A stretch of 64,000 nt of DNA from Planctomycetota bacterium. GTDB lineage: Bacteria > Planctomycetota > Planctomycetia > Planctomycetales > Planctomycetaceae. The stretch covers positions 1 through 64,000 of the forward strand of contig QQVO01000028.1 in assembly GCA_003388505.1 (NCBI GenBank). Direction: 5' to 3'. The notes under the pieces are model-generated. The model was not told where the DNA came from. It did no database searches and was given only the letters and a program-made list of their open reading frames with translations. The translations under genes and the position numbers were made by a program. Shown in pieces: positions 1-8,838 of this stretch (positions within the stretch are counted from its first letter, which is position 1; the number at the start of each line of letters is the position of its first letter).

Positions 1-1587
1 GCGAAGGCGGAATTCGGGCGGGAGCAGTTGGTGCTGTTTCCGACTCGGCTGGACGAGGCGATCGCGCCGCAGCATCGGGTGCGGTTGCTCGATGAGATTC
101 TCACGCGGCTGGATTGGTCGGCTTGGGAGGCGCAGTACGATCTGCGTCGCGGTCAGCCTCCCATCCATCCCCGCATCCTGGCGGGTGTGATTCTCTATGG
201 TCTCTTGGTGCGGATTCGTGCGAGCCGGGCGCTCGAAGAAGCGTTGCAGGTCCGGCTCGACTTTCGCTGGCTGGCGGAAGGGCGTTCGATCGATCATACG
301 ACGCTGAGTGAATTCCGTCGCAAGAATGCGGAGGCATTGAAGAGCACGTTTGTGCAGATCGCGCTGGTGGCTCGGGAGATCGGCTGTTTGCCGCTGCAGA
401 CGCTGGCTTTTGACGGGACGCGGATCCGCGCGAACAATCGCCGCCGCGGCACGCGGACTCCGGCGGAGCTGCGCGAGATGCGGGCGGAACTGGCGCAGAA
501 GTTCACGGAACTCGAAGCGGCGGCGGCCGCCGCCGACCTCTCCGACGACGAGCGTCTGGGGGAGCACTCCGCTCACACCCTGGCCGCGGAACTGGCCGAT
601 GTGGAGCGACGCACGCAGCAGGTCGATGCGGCTTTGGCCGAACTGGAACGGATCGAGCGCAGCGCTCAGGCCCCTCCGAAACGGCTGCCGCTCACCGATC
701 CCCAATCGCGGGTGATGCCCAACAAAGAGGGGGGGTATGCTCCCAACTTCACGCCGACGGCGATGGTCGACGTGGACAGCGGGATGATTGTCGCGGCCGA
801 TGTGCTCAATACGGTCAACGAAGACAAACAGCTGGTGCCGTCGGTCGAGCAGGTGCAGCAGGACTTCGGGCAAGAGAAGCCGTCGCCGACCGTGCTGGCC
901 GACGGGTTGATGGCGACGGGAGAGAATCTGGCGGACTGTGAGCAAGCCGGGGTCGAGCTGTTTTCCCCGATCAAGAATCAGGCTGTCGATAACAACCCGG
1001 CGGTTCGCGACGATCCGACTCAACCGGTGGCCGCCGCAGACCGCGACCGACTGCCCACGAAGAGCACGACCCGCCAAGGAGTCGCGTCCCAGCAACTCGA
1101 CAAGCAGGCGTTCGTCTACGATGAGGATGAAGACTGCTACTGGTGCCCCCAAGGCAAGCGGCTGCCTCACCGCAGCGAGACGACCGAGACGCGCAACGGC
1201 GTCCAGCGGATTCGTCATCGCTATCAGGCGGCCGCTCAGGACTGTGCGGACTGCCCGCTGAAGTCGCTGTGTCTCCAGGGGCAGGCGACGCCGCGGACGA
1301 TCCACCGCGAACAACACGAATCGCGGCGTGAAGCTCACGCCGCCAAGATGTCGACGGCGGAGGCGCAACAGACGTACGCCCGTCGGCGTCATCCCGGGGA
1401 GAGGCCGTTCGCGGTCATCAAACAGAAATTCGGCGTCCGCCAATTCCTGCTGCGGGGCCTGGAGCCGGTTCGGCAGGAATGGACCTGGCTGGCGACGGCG
1501 TTCAACCTCGACCGGCTGCTGAACCTGATCCCCGCGCGAGCCGGTCCGTTCACCCAGAGCCAAACCGCACCGGTCCATCCCCCCTAA
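1..1587 (+). CDS. IS1182-family transposase, 5' partial
   Basis: Transposase that would cut and join its own insertion sequence. The frame is open to base 1, so the true start lies outside; the TTG at 28 is not a convincing start. An InsH-type N-terminal region leads into a DDE nuclease fold. Counting from the codon at 28, the likely catalytic Asp residues are in AFDGTRIR (about 129) and LADGLMATGE (about 291), and the Glu is in HPGERPFAVIKQKFG (about 452). An Ala/Glu-rich helical insertion follows the first Asp, and a CxxC pair (CADCPLKSLC) sits before the Glu, as is usual in IS1182/DDE_Tnp_1_6 proteins. The sequence CCCGGATTATTCAC just after the stop may be part of the right end. The left end is not in the window, so completeness cannot be judged. 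Confidence 0.9.
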   Translation, partial: AKAEFGREQLVLFPTRLDEAIAPQHRVRLLDEILTRLDWSAWEAQYDLRRGQPPIHPRILAGVILYGLLVRIRASRALEEALQVRLDFRWLAEGRSIDHTTLSEFRRKNAEALKSTFVQIALVAREIGCLPLQTLAFDGTRIRANNRRRGTRTPAELREMRAELAQKFTELEAAAAAADLSDDERLGEHSAHTLAAELADVERRTQQVDAALAELERIERSAQAPPKRLPLTDPQSRVMPNKEGGYAPNFTPTAMVDVDSGMIVAADVLNTVNEDKQLVPSVEQVQQDFGQEKPSPTVLADGLMATGENLADCEQAGVELFSPIKNQAVDNNPAVRDDPTQPVAAADRDRLPTKSTTRQGVASQQLDKQAFVYDEDEDCYWCPQGKRLPHRSETTETRNGVQRIRHRYQAAAQDCADCPLKSLCLQGQATPRTIHREQHESRREAHAAKMSTAEAQQTYARRRHPGERPFAVIKQKFGVRQFLLRGLEPVRQEWTWLATAFNLDRLLNLIPARAGPFTQSQTAPVHPP

Positions 1588-1610
1588 CCCGGATTATTCA
1601 CGTCGAGGGC
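1588..1610. mobile_element. Possible right end of the IS1182-type element
   Basis: Directly after the transposase stop codon lies CCCGGATTATTCAC. Closely similar blocks occur at 45884-45895 (CCGGATTATTTA) and, inverted, at 46271-46284 (GTGAATAATTCGGG). Shared termini are expected if the same transposase family mobilises several elements. Without the left end of the IS, the assignment as terminal inverted repeat is an inference. Confidence 0.35.
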
Positions 1611-1713
1611 GCGGTTCACCATAAGTAGTTGCCAAGCAGCAGGTTGTCGAGAAGTTTCCCAAAGCGCCGCGCTTTTCGAACGGATTGGACACCGATGTCA
1701 CGTCAACGGTGAC

Positions 1714-1730
1714 GCACGCTGGCAGCGTGC
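1714..1730. repeat. REP-like palindrome in a 315-bp gap
   Basis: GCACGCTG-G-CAGCGTGC is a perfect 8-bp inverted repeat around one base. A nearly identical block lies at 13881-13899. The rest of the 1588-1902 gap is GC-rich (C-runs around 1747-1768) and shows no gene. The next gene ends at 1903 on the opposite strand, so the palindrome may also act in transcription termination. Confidence 0.5.
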
Positions 1731-1902
1731 GCTAGCCCTCAGCAACCCGCCCCGCCCCCCGCCCCGCGCTCGCTCTACGCAAAGAGCCAGCGGGGGAAAG
1801 GGGGAAACGCATCCCAGACACAGACCCGAAAAAGTAAATCAACAAGCCGGGAAGTTTGGGAACGAGGGAATGAGACCATGTGACGTTTTTTTAACGGGCC
1901 AC

Positions 1903-4900
1903 TCAGTCATCCCGCACCGTTCCCAGTTCCTCAAAGTATTGGCGGACCTGTTCGGAGAATTCTTCGGGGACGGGGTCGCGGTCGATGGGGACGAGGTTGC
2001 CTTCGGAGGTGCGGCGGGCGATTTCTTCGGCGAGGAGTTGCCGCAGTTCGAGCATGGGGCCGTAGACGCTGGTGCGGACCAGATCCCAGTTGGGCTGTTC
2101 GGAATGGCGTTTGACGTCGATGCGGATTTCGCGGGCTCTTTCGCGGATGCCGGCGGCTTCGGCGCGAAGTTCGGGATCGGCGATCATCTCCTCGATGTCG
2201 CGCATGCGGTCGGACCATTCGAGGAAATCGCCGCCGGTGAGCGGCCGCTGTGGTCCGCCCCCAGCGCCGTCCGCATTGCCGCCCTGCAGGAACGGCGCAA
2301 ACGGCGAACCGGGCGAGCGGTTGGAATTGCTCTCGCTCGACTCGGAGGGGGACTGCGCATCCTGCGGCGATTTGCGGCCGGGCTGATTTCCGCCGGGTTG
2401 ACGACCCGGAGTTTCTCCCGGTTGATTTCCGGATTGGCCGCGCGGCTGTTTGCCCGGTTGGTTACCGGACTGCTCACCCGGCTGGTCACCCGGTGATTGT
2501 TCCGGTTCGTCGCCCGGCTGTGGCGAGTCTGAATTCTCGCTTGATTCGCTTTCTTCGCCGCTCGGAGAACGGCCCGGTTGCGATTCACTCTCTTCCGAAG
2601 TTTCGTCGGACGGCGATTGGGATGCGGACGATTCGCCGGGCTGTGATCCGGGTTGCGGCTGTTGACCGGGATCGCCCTCAGCCAGTTCGTTTTCGATCGA
2701 TTCGGTCAACTGCGCCAGTTCGTCCTGCGCGCGGCGGAGGGCTTCGGTTTCGTCGCCGAGGACGCTGTCCGCCGCTTTCTCGACTCCGGCCTGCAGTCTT
2801 TCGATTCCGCGCCGGGCCTGGGCCTCGGCTTCGACCCCCTGCTCCGGGAAACCTCGCCTCAGCAGTTGGCTCGCGACTTCCAGGGCCTCCTCCGGATGAT
2901 CGACGCGGGCGTCGCGCATGGCTTCGTAGAGGTGCCTGGACAGGAGCGGTTCGCTCAGTTCCGACTGTTCGACGACGTCCCGCATCTGATCGAGGAGCCG
3001 TCCGAGATCGGTCCGCTGCTCTTCCAAGGCGTCCGCCAGGTCTTCGCGGTCTGCAGTGTCTCGCAGGGTGGGGCGTTCGGACGGTTCGTCGCCTGAGCCG
3101 AGTTGATCGGCGATTTCCTGTTCCCGCTCGGCGAGTTCGCGGGCGTCGTCGCGCATCTGCTGCATGACGTCGGCGAATTCCCCGGCCGTCTTGCGGCGGA
3201 ACTCTTCGCGCAGTTCCTCGAGTTCCCGCTCAGCACGGGTTCCGGATGAGAGCGCCTTGGAGGTCTGACCTTCCTGGAGCGCTTCGGAGGAACGGAGCAC
3301 GTTCTCGCGGGTCTCTTCGAGTTCGCGGCGGGCCGAGGCCATGTCGCGGCGGTTTTCGGGCCGCTCCATCCGCTCGCGAACTTCATCGAGGTCGCGGAGC
3401 AGTTCTTCCTGTTCTTCCTGCAGCCGCTTCAATTCCCGCTCCAGTTCCTCGCGTTCGTCATCATCGGCGTCGCGGAGTTTGTTTTCGAGTTCCTGGATGC
3501 GGTCGTTGATGTCTTCCTGCCGCTGGGCGAGTTCGCGCAGCCGGTTGAGCACTTGCAGTTGTTCGCGGTTGGCCTCCTGCTGTTGTTCGGGTTGCCGCTG
3601 CTGTTCGTATCGGTTGCGGTCGTTTTGCAGTTCGAGCTGATCGAGTTGCCGATCGTTGTTCTTGTTCGACGATCCGCCCCCGCCCCCCTGCTGCTGCTGT
3701 TGCTGGACGATGTGGATTCGCGCTTGCAGTTGGAGCAGCGAGCGGTAGGCGGAGCGGGCGGCGTCGCGGGCGTTCGGCAGGGGATCGACCGATGAGTCGC
3801 GATTCGCAAGCTCCAACTCATTGATGACCGCCTGCATCTGCTCCAGCGCGTCGCCGGCGTGCTGCTGCGCTTCCAGATCTTCGAGCGCGGCGGCGAGTTC
3901 GGTGGCCATGTCGACGACGACCTGCTGCGACTCGGCGATCGCTGCGACGTCTTCCGAGTACGTTGCTTCGAGCAGTTCGACACGGGTCGGGTTCCAGGCC
4001 CGCATCACGTTCCAGACTGCCGAGACGATCTGCCGCTGGAGTTCGACCAGTTCTCCCGCCTGCCCGGCCTGGCCGCTCTGCTGGCCTTGTTGCCCCTGTT
4101 GCGAAGGCATCTCGCGATAGATCTCGTCGAAATGCCGGACTTCTGCGAAGAAGATGTCGCTGTAGGTCCGCCGCGGCCTTCCGTCGGGACCGACGTCATC
4201 GGCGTAGAAGTAGTAGGAAACGAGCTGTCGCGGCTCGGCCTGCATCGTCTCGAGTTCCAGCAGGTGGGCCAGCGTCACACTCTCTTCGCTGGGGGCCGAT
4301 TCGCCCAGCGGGAGCGTTTCCTCACCGCCGTCGGTCGTGTTGAGAATCAGCCCGTATCCGGTGAGGCCGTAGTCGTCCCAGGCCGAGGCTTCCAGCGAGA
4401 GTTCTTCAATCGGAGAGACCTGCGTGTCGCGGGCGGGAAACTCGACGGCGAGTTCGGGCGGCTCATTGGGGACGACCGTAATCTCGAACTCGGGCGGCTC
4501 CCGATTCTGCCGACCGTCTTCGTCGGTGAGAATCAACCTCAGACTTTGAGACAGGCCGGGCGTCCATGACGCTGCCACCGTGAAATCCGCCGAGGCTTCG
4601 TCCCCGATCGACGGGTCGGCCTCTGGCGCGAGTTCGATCGGCGCGCCGCTTTCGGATTCCAGGACGGCCGTGGCGACCGGTTTGTTCAGCCGGCAGGTGA
4701 GAGTCAAGTGGGAACCTTCCACGATGCTGATTCTGCGAACCTTCTCGAAGACAAGTTCGCCGCGACCGGTGTAGGCCGGTTCGATGACTTTCGCATCGGC
4801 CCGCACGAGTTCCGGGTACACGAACGTCGTCACCTTGTAATCGGGCGAACGTTCGCCGGCATACTCGACGTGATAGACGAGGTCGGAGTCGACGCTCGCA

Positions 4901-5628
4901 ATCCAACCCCCGAACACCGGATCGGACAGACTCTTGACGAGCGGTATGCGGACCGACTGCCGTTGTGCATCGACCGCCACGAGTTCGACGCCGGCCGGGA
5001 GACGGGTTTCAAACTCAGCCTGAACCAGCAGGCTGCGGCCGCGCTCGACTTCGGTGTCTCCGGGGATCACGGTCACTGCGTAGCGGGAAGGAACCACTGA
5101 ATCTGTGGCATCGGCGTCGGCGATCGCATCGGGAGCAGCCGGACTGTGACGCACCGCGAAGACGGCGGCCGCCAGAAACAGGGCGAAGGACGCCAGGTGG
5201 ACCAATCGCCATCGAAACAGACGTGACAGGGGGACAGCGCGGCTCCAGTCGTTGCGGTAGGCATGCAGCAGCACCTCGGAAAACACCTGCTCCTGCAGGA
5301 AGCCGTATTTCTGCGTTTCGGGGTCGGGCCGCTGGGCCGCCGCCGTCCAGAGCGCCGCGTCCAGATCGGGGAAGGCCTGTTCCACCTCAGCGGCGGACGT
5401 CTGCAGGTCGCTCGCCCGGCGGCGCGTTGTCCAGAATCCAATCGCCAGCGCAGCGAGTCCAAGCAAGCAAGCCGTCCAGACGTTGACGCCGCCGATTCCC
5501 GCGGCGAGCAAGCCCAGGCAGACCAGCGCCGCAACCGCCCACGCGGCCGAAAGTCGCTTGAGACGTCTCAGGCGCCTCAACCGGCCGGCCACAACCTCGA
5601 GCCTGCGGGTCAATCGCGAATCGGTCAT
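1903..5628 (-). CDS. Giant DUF4175-like membrane/coiled-coil protein (1241 aa)
   Basis: Function unknown. The N-terminus has two hydrophobic helices at about residues 28-70 and a third near 145-165, separated by a cytoplasmic-type loop. About 350 residues of beta-rich, extracytoplasmic-looking sequence follow. A very long Glu/Arg/Gln-rich coiled coil (about 540-960) comes next, then a low-complexity stretch rich in Gln, Pro, Gly, Ser and Glu (about 985-1120), and a short helical C-terminal domain. This order matches the DUF4175/TIGR02302 type of large low-complexity protein, which is common in planctomycetes next to BatA/MoxR-type genes, although none are visible here. It stands alone; about 490 bp of repeat-bearing DNA lies upstream. 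The ATG at 5628 is the first in-frame start before the first hydrophobic helix. Confidence 0.75.
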   Translation of the reverse strand: MTDSRLTRRLEVVAGRLRRLRRLKRLSAAWAVAALVCLGLLAAGIGGVNVWTACLLGLAALAIGFWTTRRRASDLQTSAAEVEQAFPDLDAALWTAAAQRPDPETQKYGFLQEQVFSEVLLHAYRNDWSRAVPLSRLFRWRLVHLASFALFLAAAVFAVRHSPAAPDAIADADATDSVVPSRYAVTVIPGDTEVERGRSLLVQAEFETRLPAGVELVAVDAQRQSVRIPLVKSLSDPVFGGWIASVDSDLVYHVEYAGERSPDYKVTTFVYPELVRADAKVIEPAYTGRGELVFEKVRRISIVEGSHLTLTCRLNKPVATAVLESESGAPIELAPEADPSIGDEASADFTVAASWTPGLSQSLRLILTDEDGRQNREPPEFEITVVPNEPPELAVEFPARDTQVSPIEELSLEASAWDDYGLTGYGLILNTTDGGEETLPLGESAPSEESVTLAHLLELETMQAEPRQLVSYYFYADDVGPDGRPRRTYSDIFFAEVRHFDEIYREMPSQQGQQGQQSGQAGQAGELVELQRQIVSAVWNVMRAWNPTRVELLEATYSEDVAAIAESQQVVVDMATELAAALEDLEAQQHAGDALEQMQAVINELELANRDSSVDPLPNARDAARSAYRSLLQLQARIHIVQQQQQQGGGGGSSNKNNDRQLDQLELQNDRNRYEQQRQPEQQQEANREQLQVLNRLRELAQRQEDINDRIQELENKLRDADDDEREELERELKRLQEEQEELLRDLDEVRERMERPENRRDMASARRELEETRENVLRSSEALQEGQTSKALSSGTRAERELEELREEFRRKTAGEFADVMQQMRDDARELAEREQEIADQLGSGDEPSERPTLRDTADREDLADALEEQRTDLGRLLDQMRDVVEQSELSEPLLSRHLYEAMRDARVDHPEEALEVASQLLRRGFPEQGVEAEAQARRGIERLQAGVEKAADSVLGDETEALRRAQDELAQLTESIENELAEGDPGQQPQPGSQPGESSASQSPSDETSEESESQPGRSPSGEESESSENSDSPQPGDEPEQSPGDQPGEQSGNQPGKQPRGQSGNQPGETPGRQPGGNQPGRKSPQDAQSPSESSESNSNRSPGSPFAPFLQGGNADGAGGGPQRPLTGGDFLEWSDRMRDIEEMIADPELRAEAAGIRERAREIRIDVKRHSEQPNWDLVRTSVYGPMLELRQLLAEEIARRTSEGNLVPIDRDPVPEEFSEQVRQYFEELGTVRDD

Positions 5629-5756
5629 ACCGTGTTCCTCCGGAGGATCACCTCTTTTCCGGCTGCACCGGGAAACGAATAATGCAGTCCGGCCGGCGGG
5701 AATCGAGCGCCAACCCGAATTCCACCGATTCTACCGTTGCCCGTCGCCGATCGGCT

Positions 5757-5876
5757 AGGCCCTGTGAGGGCTTTGTCTCGGGTTGGTTGGACCGCAAATC
5801 CGCACGAAACCCTGCGGGATTCGTGCTTCCGTACGCACCGCTCAACCTGAAAATGTTCAATTGACGGACGACTGGT
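5757..5876. repeat. Dispersed repeat family C, copy 1
   Basis: About 120 bp similar to 27779-27903. The best conserved core is a hairpin, CACGAAACCCTGCGGGATTCGTG, at about 5801-5823, followed by CTTCCGT and CTCAACC. The opening CCCTGTGAGGGCTTTGT recurs at 5879-5895, so a second truncated copy follows in tandem. It lies in the 5629-6122 gap between divergently arranged genes; I see no ORF or RNA gene in the remainder. Confidence 0.6.
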
Positions 5877-6122
5877 GCCCTGTGAGGGCTTTGTTTTCGG
5901 GGTGGCTGGATCGCAAGGCGTCGAGACGGATCGAGACCGTCGACCGGCGTGATTTCGGACCGTCGGGGCGGGAAGCGGGTTGAGACCGGCCTGGAGTCAA
6001 ACCGGTCTCCCCTCGCCTTGCACCCATCGATTAATCTGGATGTGAAACGGACTGATCGACTAGCCTGCGTCGCTGATTCGCACGGCGGCCCGAACGGCAA
6101 CCGTGCAACAAGGAAATACATC

Positions 6123-7001
6123 ATGCCGAATTCTCACGTCGAACTCTGCCGCGTGACGACCAAAGACGGACTGCTTCTCGACGGGGCGCTGCGCGTTCCT
6201 GAAGAACGGACGTCGCAATTGCCGGTGGACGCGTGCCTGCTCGTCCACGGCACGGGCAGCAATTTCACCGCCCCGGGCCTGATGGAAACGTATGCGCTGC
6301 AGGCCTTGGATGCGGGAATCGCGTCGCTGCGAGTTAATACGCGCGGACACGACCTGATGGCCCGCATTCCCACCGAGAAAGGTTCGATCCTCGGCGGGGC
6401 CGCCTACGAGCACATCGACGAATGCCGGCACGACCTGACGGCATGGATCGATTTTCTCAAGGAGCGGGGCTACCGCCGCATCGCCCTCGTCGGACACAGC
6501 ATGGGCGGCGTAAAGTCGATCTTCACTGTCACGAAGAGTTCCGACGCGCCTGTGGCTTGCCTGATCGCGATGTCACCGCCCCGGTTCAGTCACGGGGCGT
6601 TCCAGCGGCACAAGCTGGCGGGTCAGTTTCGGGAAGACTTCCGCCGGGCGGACGCCCTCGTCGGCCGCGGGGAGGGCGAAACGCTGTTGCAGGTTCGCCA
6701 GCCGATGCCGCTCGTCATGCCGGCCTCGGGCTTCGTCGCGAAGTACGGGCCGCACGACAACTTCGACATCATGAGGTTGCTGCCGCATTTGCGGTGTCCG
6801 GCGCTGGTGATGATCGGGACCGAATCGGCCCGTAACTCCGCCGCGTTTGACGGTTTGACGGAAGCGTTGCGCAAGATGGCGGCCGAGAAACCGTGGCTGA
6901 CGGTGCAGGCTGTGGAAGGGGCCGACATCAGCTACGCCGGACATCTTGCCGAACCGTTCGAGCGGTCGATCGAATGGATGCGTACGGCCGTCACGCGGTG
7001 A
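6123..7001 (+). CDS. Alpha/beta hydrolase (292 aa)
   Basis: Predicted cytoplasmic serine hydrolase of unknown substrate. The fold signatures are an oxyanion-side LLVHGTGSNF (about residues 33-42), the nucleophile elbow GHSMGG (Ser about 125) and a C-terminal AGHLAEPF carrying the likely catalytic His (about 276). The acid may be the Asp/Glu in the preceding strand near MIGTES. No signal peptide is seen. The ATG at 6123 is preferred over upstream in-frame starts because CAAGGAA lies 6-12 bases before it and the product then starts at a normal family N-terminus. The gene stands alone between two repeat-containing gaps. Confidence 0.85.
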   Translation: MPNSHVELCRVTTKDGLLLDGALRVPEERTSQLPVDACLLVHGTGSNFTAPGLMETYALQALDAGIASLRVNTRGHDLMARIPTEKGSILGGAAYEHIDECRHDLTAWIDFLKERGYRRIALVGHSMGGVKSIFTVTKSSDAPVACLIAMSPPRFSHGAFQRHKLAGQFREDFRRADALVGRGEGETLLQVRQPMPLVMPASGFVAKYGPHDNFDIMRLLPHLRCPALVMIGTESARNSAAFDGLTEALRKMAAEKPWLTVQAVEGADISYAGHLAEPFERSIEWMRTAVTR

Positions 7002-7069
7002 CGAACGATGGCATCCCCGAATCACCATTTGCTCGGAATCGGGCGGATTTTCCGCTTTGCGGCGCCGGG

Positions 7070-7293
7070 TTTTCAACGCAAAGTCGCAATGCGCGCAAAG
7101 AGACGCAAAGTTCACGCAGGCAGATTGCCGTACGGTCTCGTTTTCACGAACTGCCGGAACGCAGTCACCTTGTTCTTCAAGAGATGCCGCCGCACCCCAC
7201 GGTGTCTTCCACGCATCGATGAAGTGCGTGCGTGGGACGGACATGCAAGAACTCTCTGCGTTGCTCTGCGGCCTTGGCGACTTTGCGTTGAGA
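7070..7293. repeat. Long imperfect inverted-repeat element
   Basis: The arm at 7070-7120 (TTTTCAACGCAAAGTCGC...) and the reverse complement of 7244-7293 (TTCTCAACGCAAAGTCGC...) match best in the first 18 bases and more loosely over about 50 bases. The inner 120 bp has no clear ORF. It fills the 489-bp gap between the hydrolase and the glycosyltransferase. It looks like a short non-autonomous element or an old repeat; no target duplication was seen. Confidence 0.5.
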
Positions 7294-7490
7294 ATCGCGT
7301 TGTGCGTCCCACACCCCGGCGCGGCCCGGAATTCCGCTCCCGACACCGCTCTTGACCCGTTTTCGGGACTCCGCGTACCATTCCCCGCTTTTTCGTTGCG
7401 CCTGATGCGGCCGTCACTTGCGTCAATCCGGCATTCGCCGCAAGACAATTCCACACCATCCGGTCGGCCGGCTCCGTTCCGGTCTCCAAC

Positions 7491-8801
7491 ATGCCGTCGC
7501 GAACAACATCGGTGATCGGCGTTCTTGCTCTTGCGCTGCTGATCCGCGCAGCGGTCGCGATTGGACTGCAGTATCAACTCGACCATCGCTGGCAGCGACA
7601 GTTTCTCATCGAAGGAGACGCGGCCGGCTACTGGACCCTCGCTGAGAAACTCACCAATGGGGAAGCGTTCGAAATCTACTCGCCGCCCCGGCAGGCCCTC
7701 CGCATGCCCGGGTTTCCGGCGTTCCTCGCGCTCAATATGAGCCTCATGGGCGGTCGGATGCTGGGCATCCGCCTTTCGCTCTGTCTGGTCGGAACGCTGG
7801 CAGTCGGCCTCGTCTACTGGCTGGGAGTTGAACTGATCGGGCACACCACCGGCCTGATTGCTTCGCTGTTGGCGGCGGTGTCTCCCGTGATGGCCGGCTT
7901 CACCCCGCTGATCCTCAGCGAAACGCTCTTCGCCGCCTGCCTGATGGCAAGCCTCGTCGCGATGTCCCGGCTTGTCCGGCACGTTGAGCGTCACGATTGG
8001 CGTCCCTGGGTCGCTGCGATCACGACGGGAGGGACGATTGCACTCGCATGCTATGTCCGCCCGAGTTGGCTGCTCGCCGGGCCGCTATTCGGGATCGCGC
8101 TGGTCGTCTTGTCCGCCAACCGATTCCGTGCCGCCGGTCTGGTCGGCGTCGTGCTGCTTACGCTGTTTGCCGCGCTGCTCCCGTGGGGTCTGCGCAACCA
8201 GCGGGTGACCGGCCATTTCGTACTGACGACTCTCTGGGTCGGCCCCAGCCTGTACGACGGACTCAACCCGCAGGCGGGAGGCGACAGCGACATGACCTTT
8301 TTCGACCGCGAGAACCTGGCGGCCTCCATGACCGAGTACGAAGTCGACCGCGAATACCGACAGAGGGCGTGGACGTTCGTGAAAGAAAACCCGGCCCGCA
8401 CGTTGCAACTCGCCGCCATCAAGTTCGCCCGGTTCTGGAGCCCTTTTCCGAATGCGTCCCAGTTTGATCACTGGCTGCCGAAGCTCGCGGTCGCCGGATT
8501 CTTTCTCCCCGTTCTGTTGTTCGGTCTGATCGGCGGCATCCACGCTGCGCGCGGTCAAGCCGCAGTCGATAATGATAGCAATAGCGCAACCACGCTCCGG
8601 CCTCGTCTCCGCGTCGCCTGGTTCCTGCTGTTGACGGCCGGTCCCATCCTCTATTTCACGGCGCTGCACCTGGTGTTCGTCAGTTCGCTGCGATATCGCC
8701 TGCCGGCCGAGTATCCGCTGCTGGTTCTGACAGCCGCCGGACTGCAGGTCTGTCGGCATTGGTCGCGCCGCCGTAAACAGACTCCGCAGGTTGCTGCCTG
8801 A
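7491..8801 (+). CDS. GT39-like membrane glycosyltransferase (436 aa)
   Basis: Polytopic membrane protein of the GT-C type (PMT/ArnT-like), expected to move a sugar from a lipid-linked donor to an acceptor outside the membrane; donor and acceptor are unknown. The first helix (about residues 6-24) is followed by a loop with EGDAAGYW, which fits the acidic motif after helix 1, then by RMPGFPAFLAL and SPVMAGFTPLILSETLFA. About nine to ten hydrophobic segments follow. The C-terminal soluble domain seen in some PMTs is absent. The next gene starts 37 bases downstream on the same strand, so the two are probably co-transcribed. Confidence 0.75.
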   Translation: MPSRTTSVIGVLALALLIRAAVAIGLQYQLDHRWQRQFLIEGDAAGYWTLAEKLTNGEAFEIYSPPRQALRMPGFPAFLALNMSLMGGRMLGIRLSLCLVGTLAVGLVYWLGVELIGHTTGLIASLLAAVSPVMAGFTPLILSETLFAACLMASLVAMSRLVRHVERHDWRPWVAAITTGGTIALACYVRPSWLLAGPLFGIALVVLSANRFRAAGLVGVVLLTLFAALLPWGLRNQRVTGHFVLTTLWVGPSLYDGLNPQAGGDSDMTFFDRENLAASMTEYEVDREYRQRAWTFVKENPARTLQLAAIKFARFWSPFPNASQFDHWLPKLAVAGFFLPVLLFGLIGGIHAARGQAAVDNDSNSATTLRPRLRVAWFLLLTAGPILYFTALHLVFVSSLRYRLPAEYPLLVLTAAGLQVCRHWSRRRKQTPQVAA

Positions 8802-8838
8802 TACCGTTGTCGTTGTCCACTCCCAGCCAGTCGAACTC

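Noticed and set aside
1-1587. Complete IS element claim
   Set aside because: The left end is outside the window and only one possible terminus is visible, so completeness cannot be stated.
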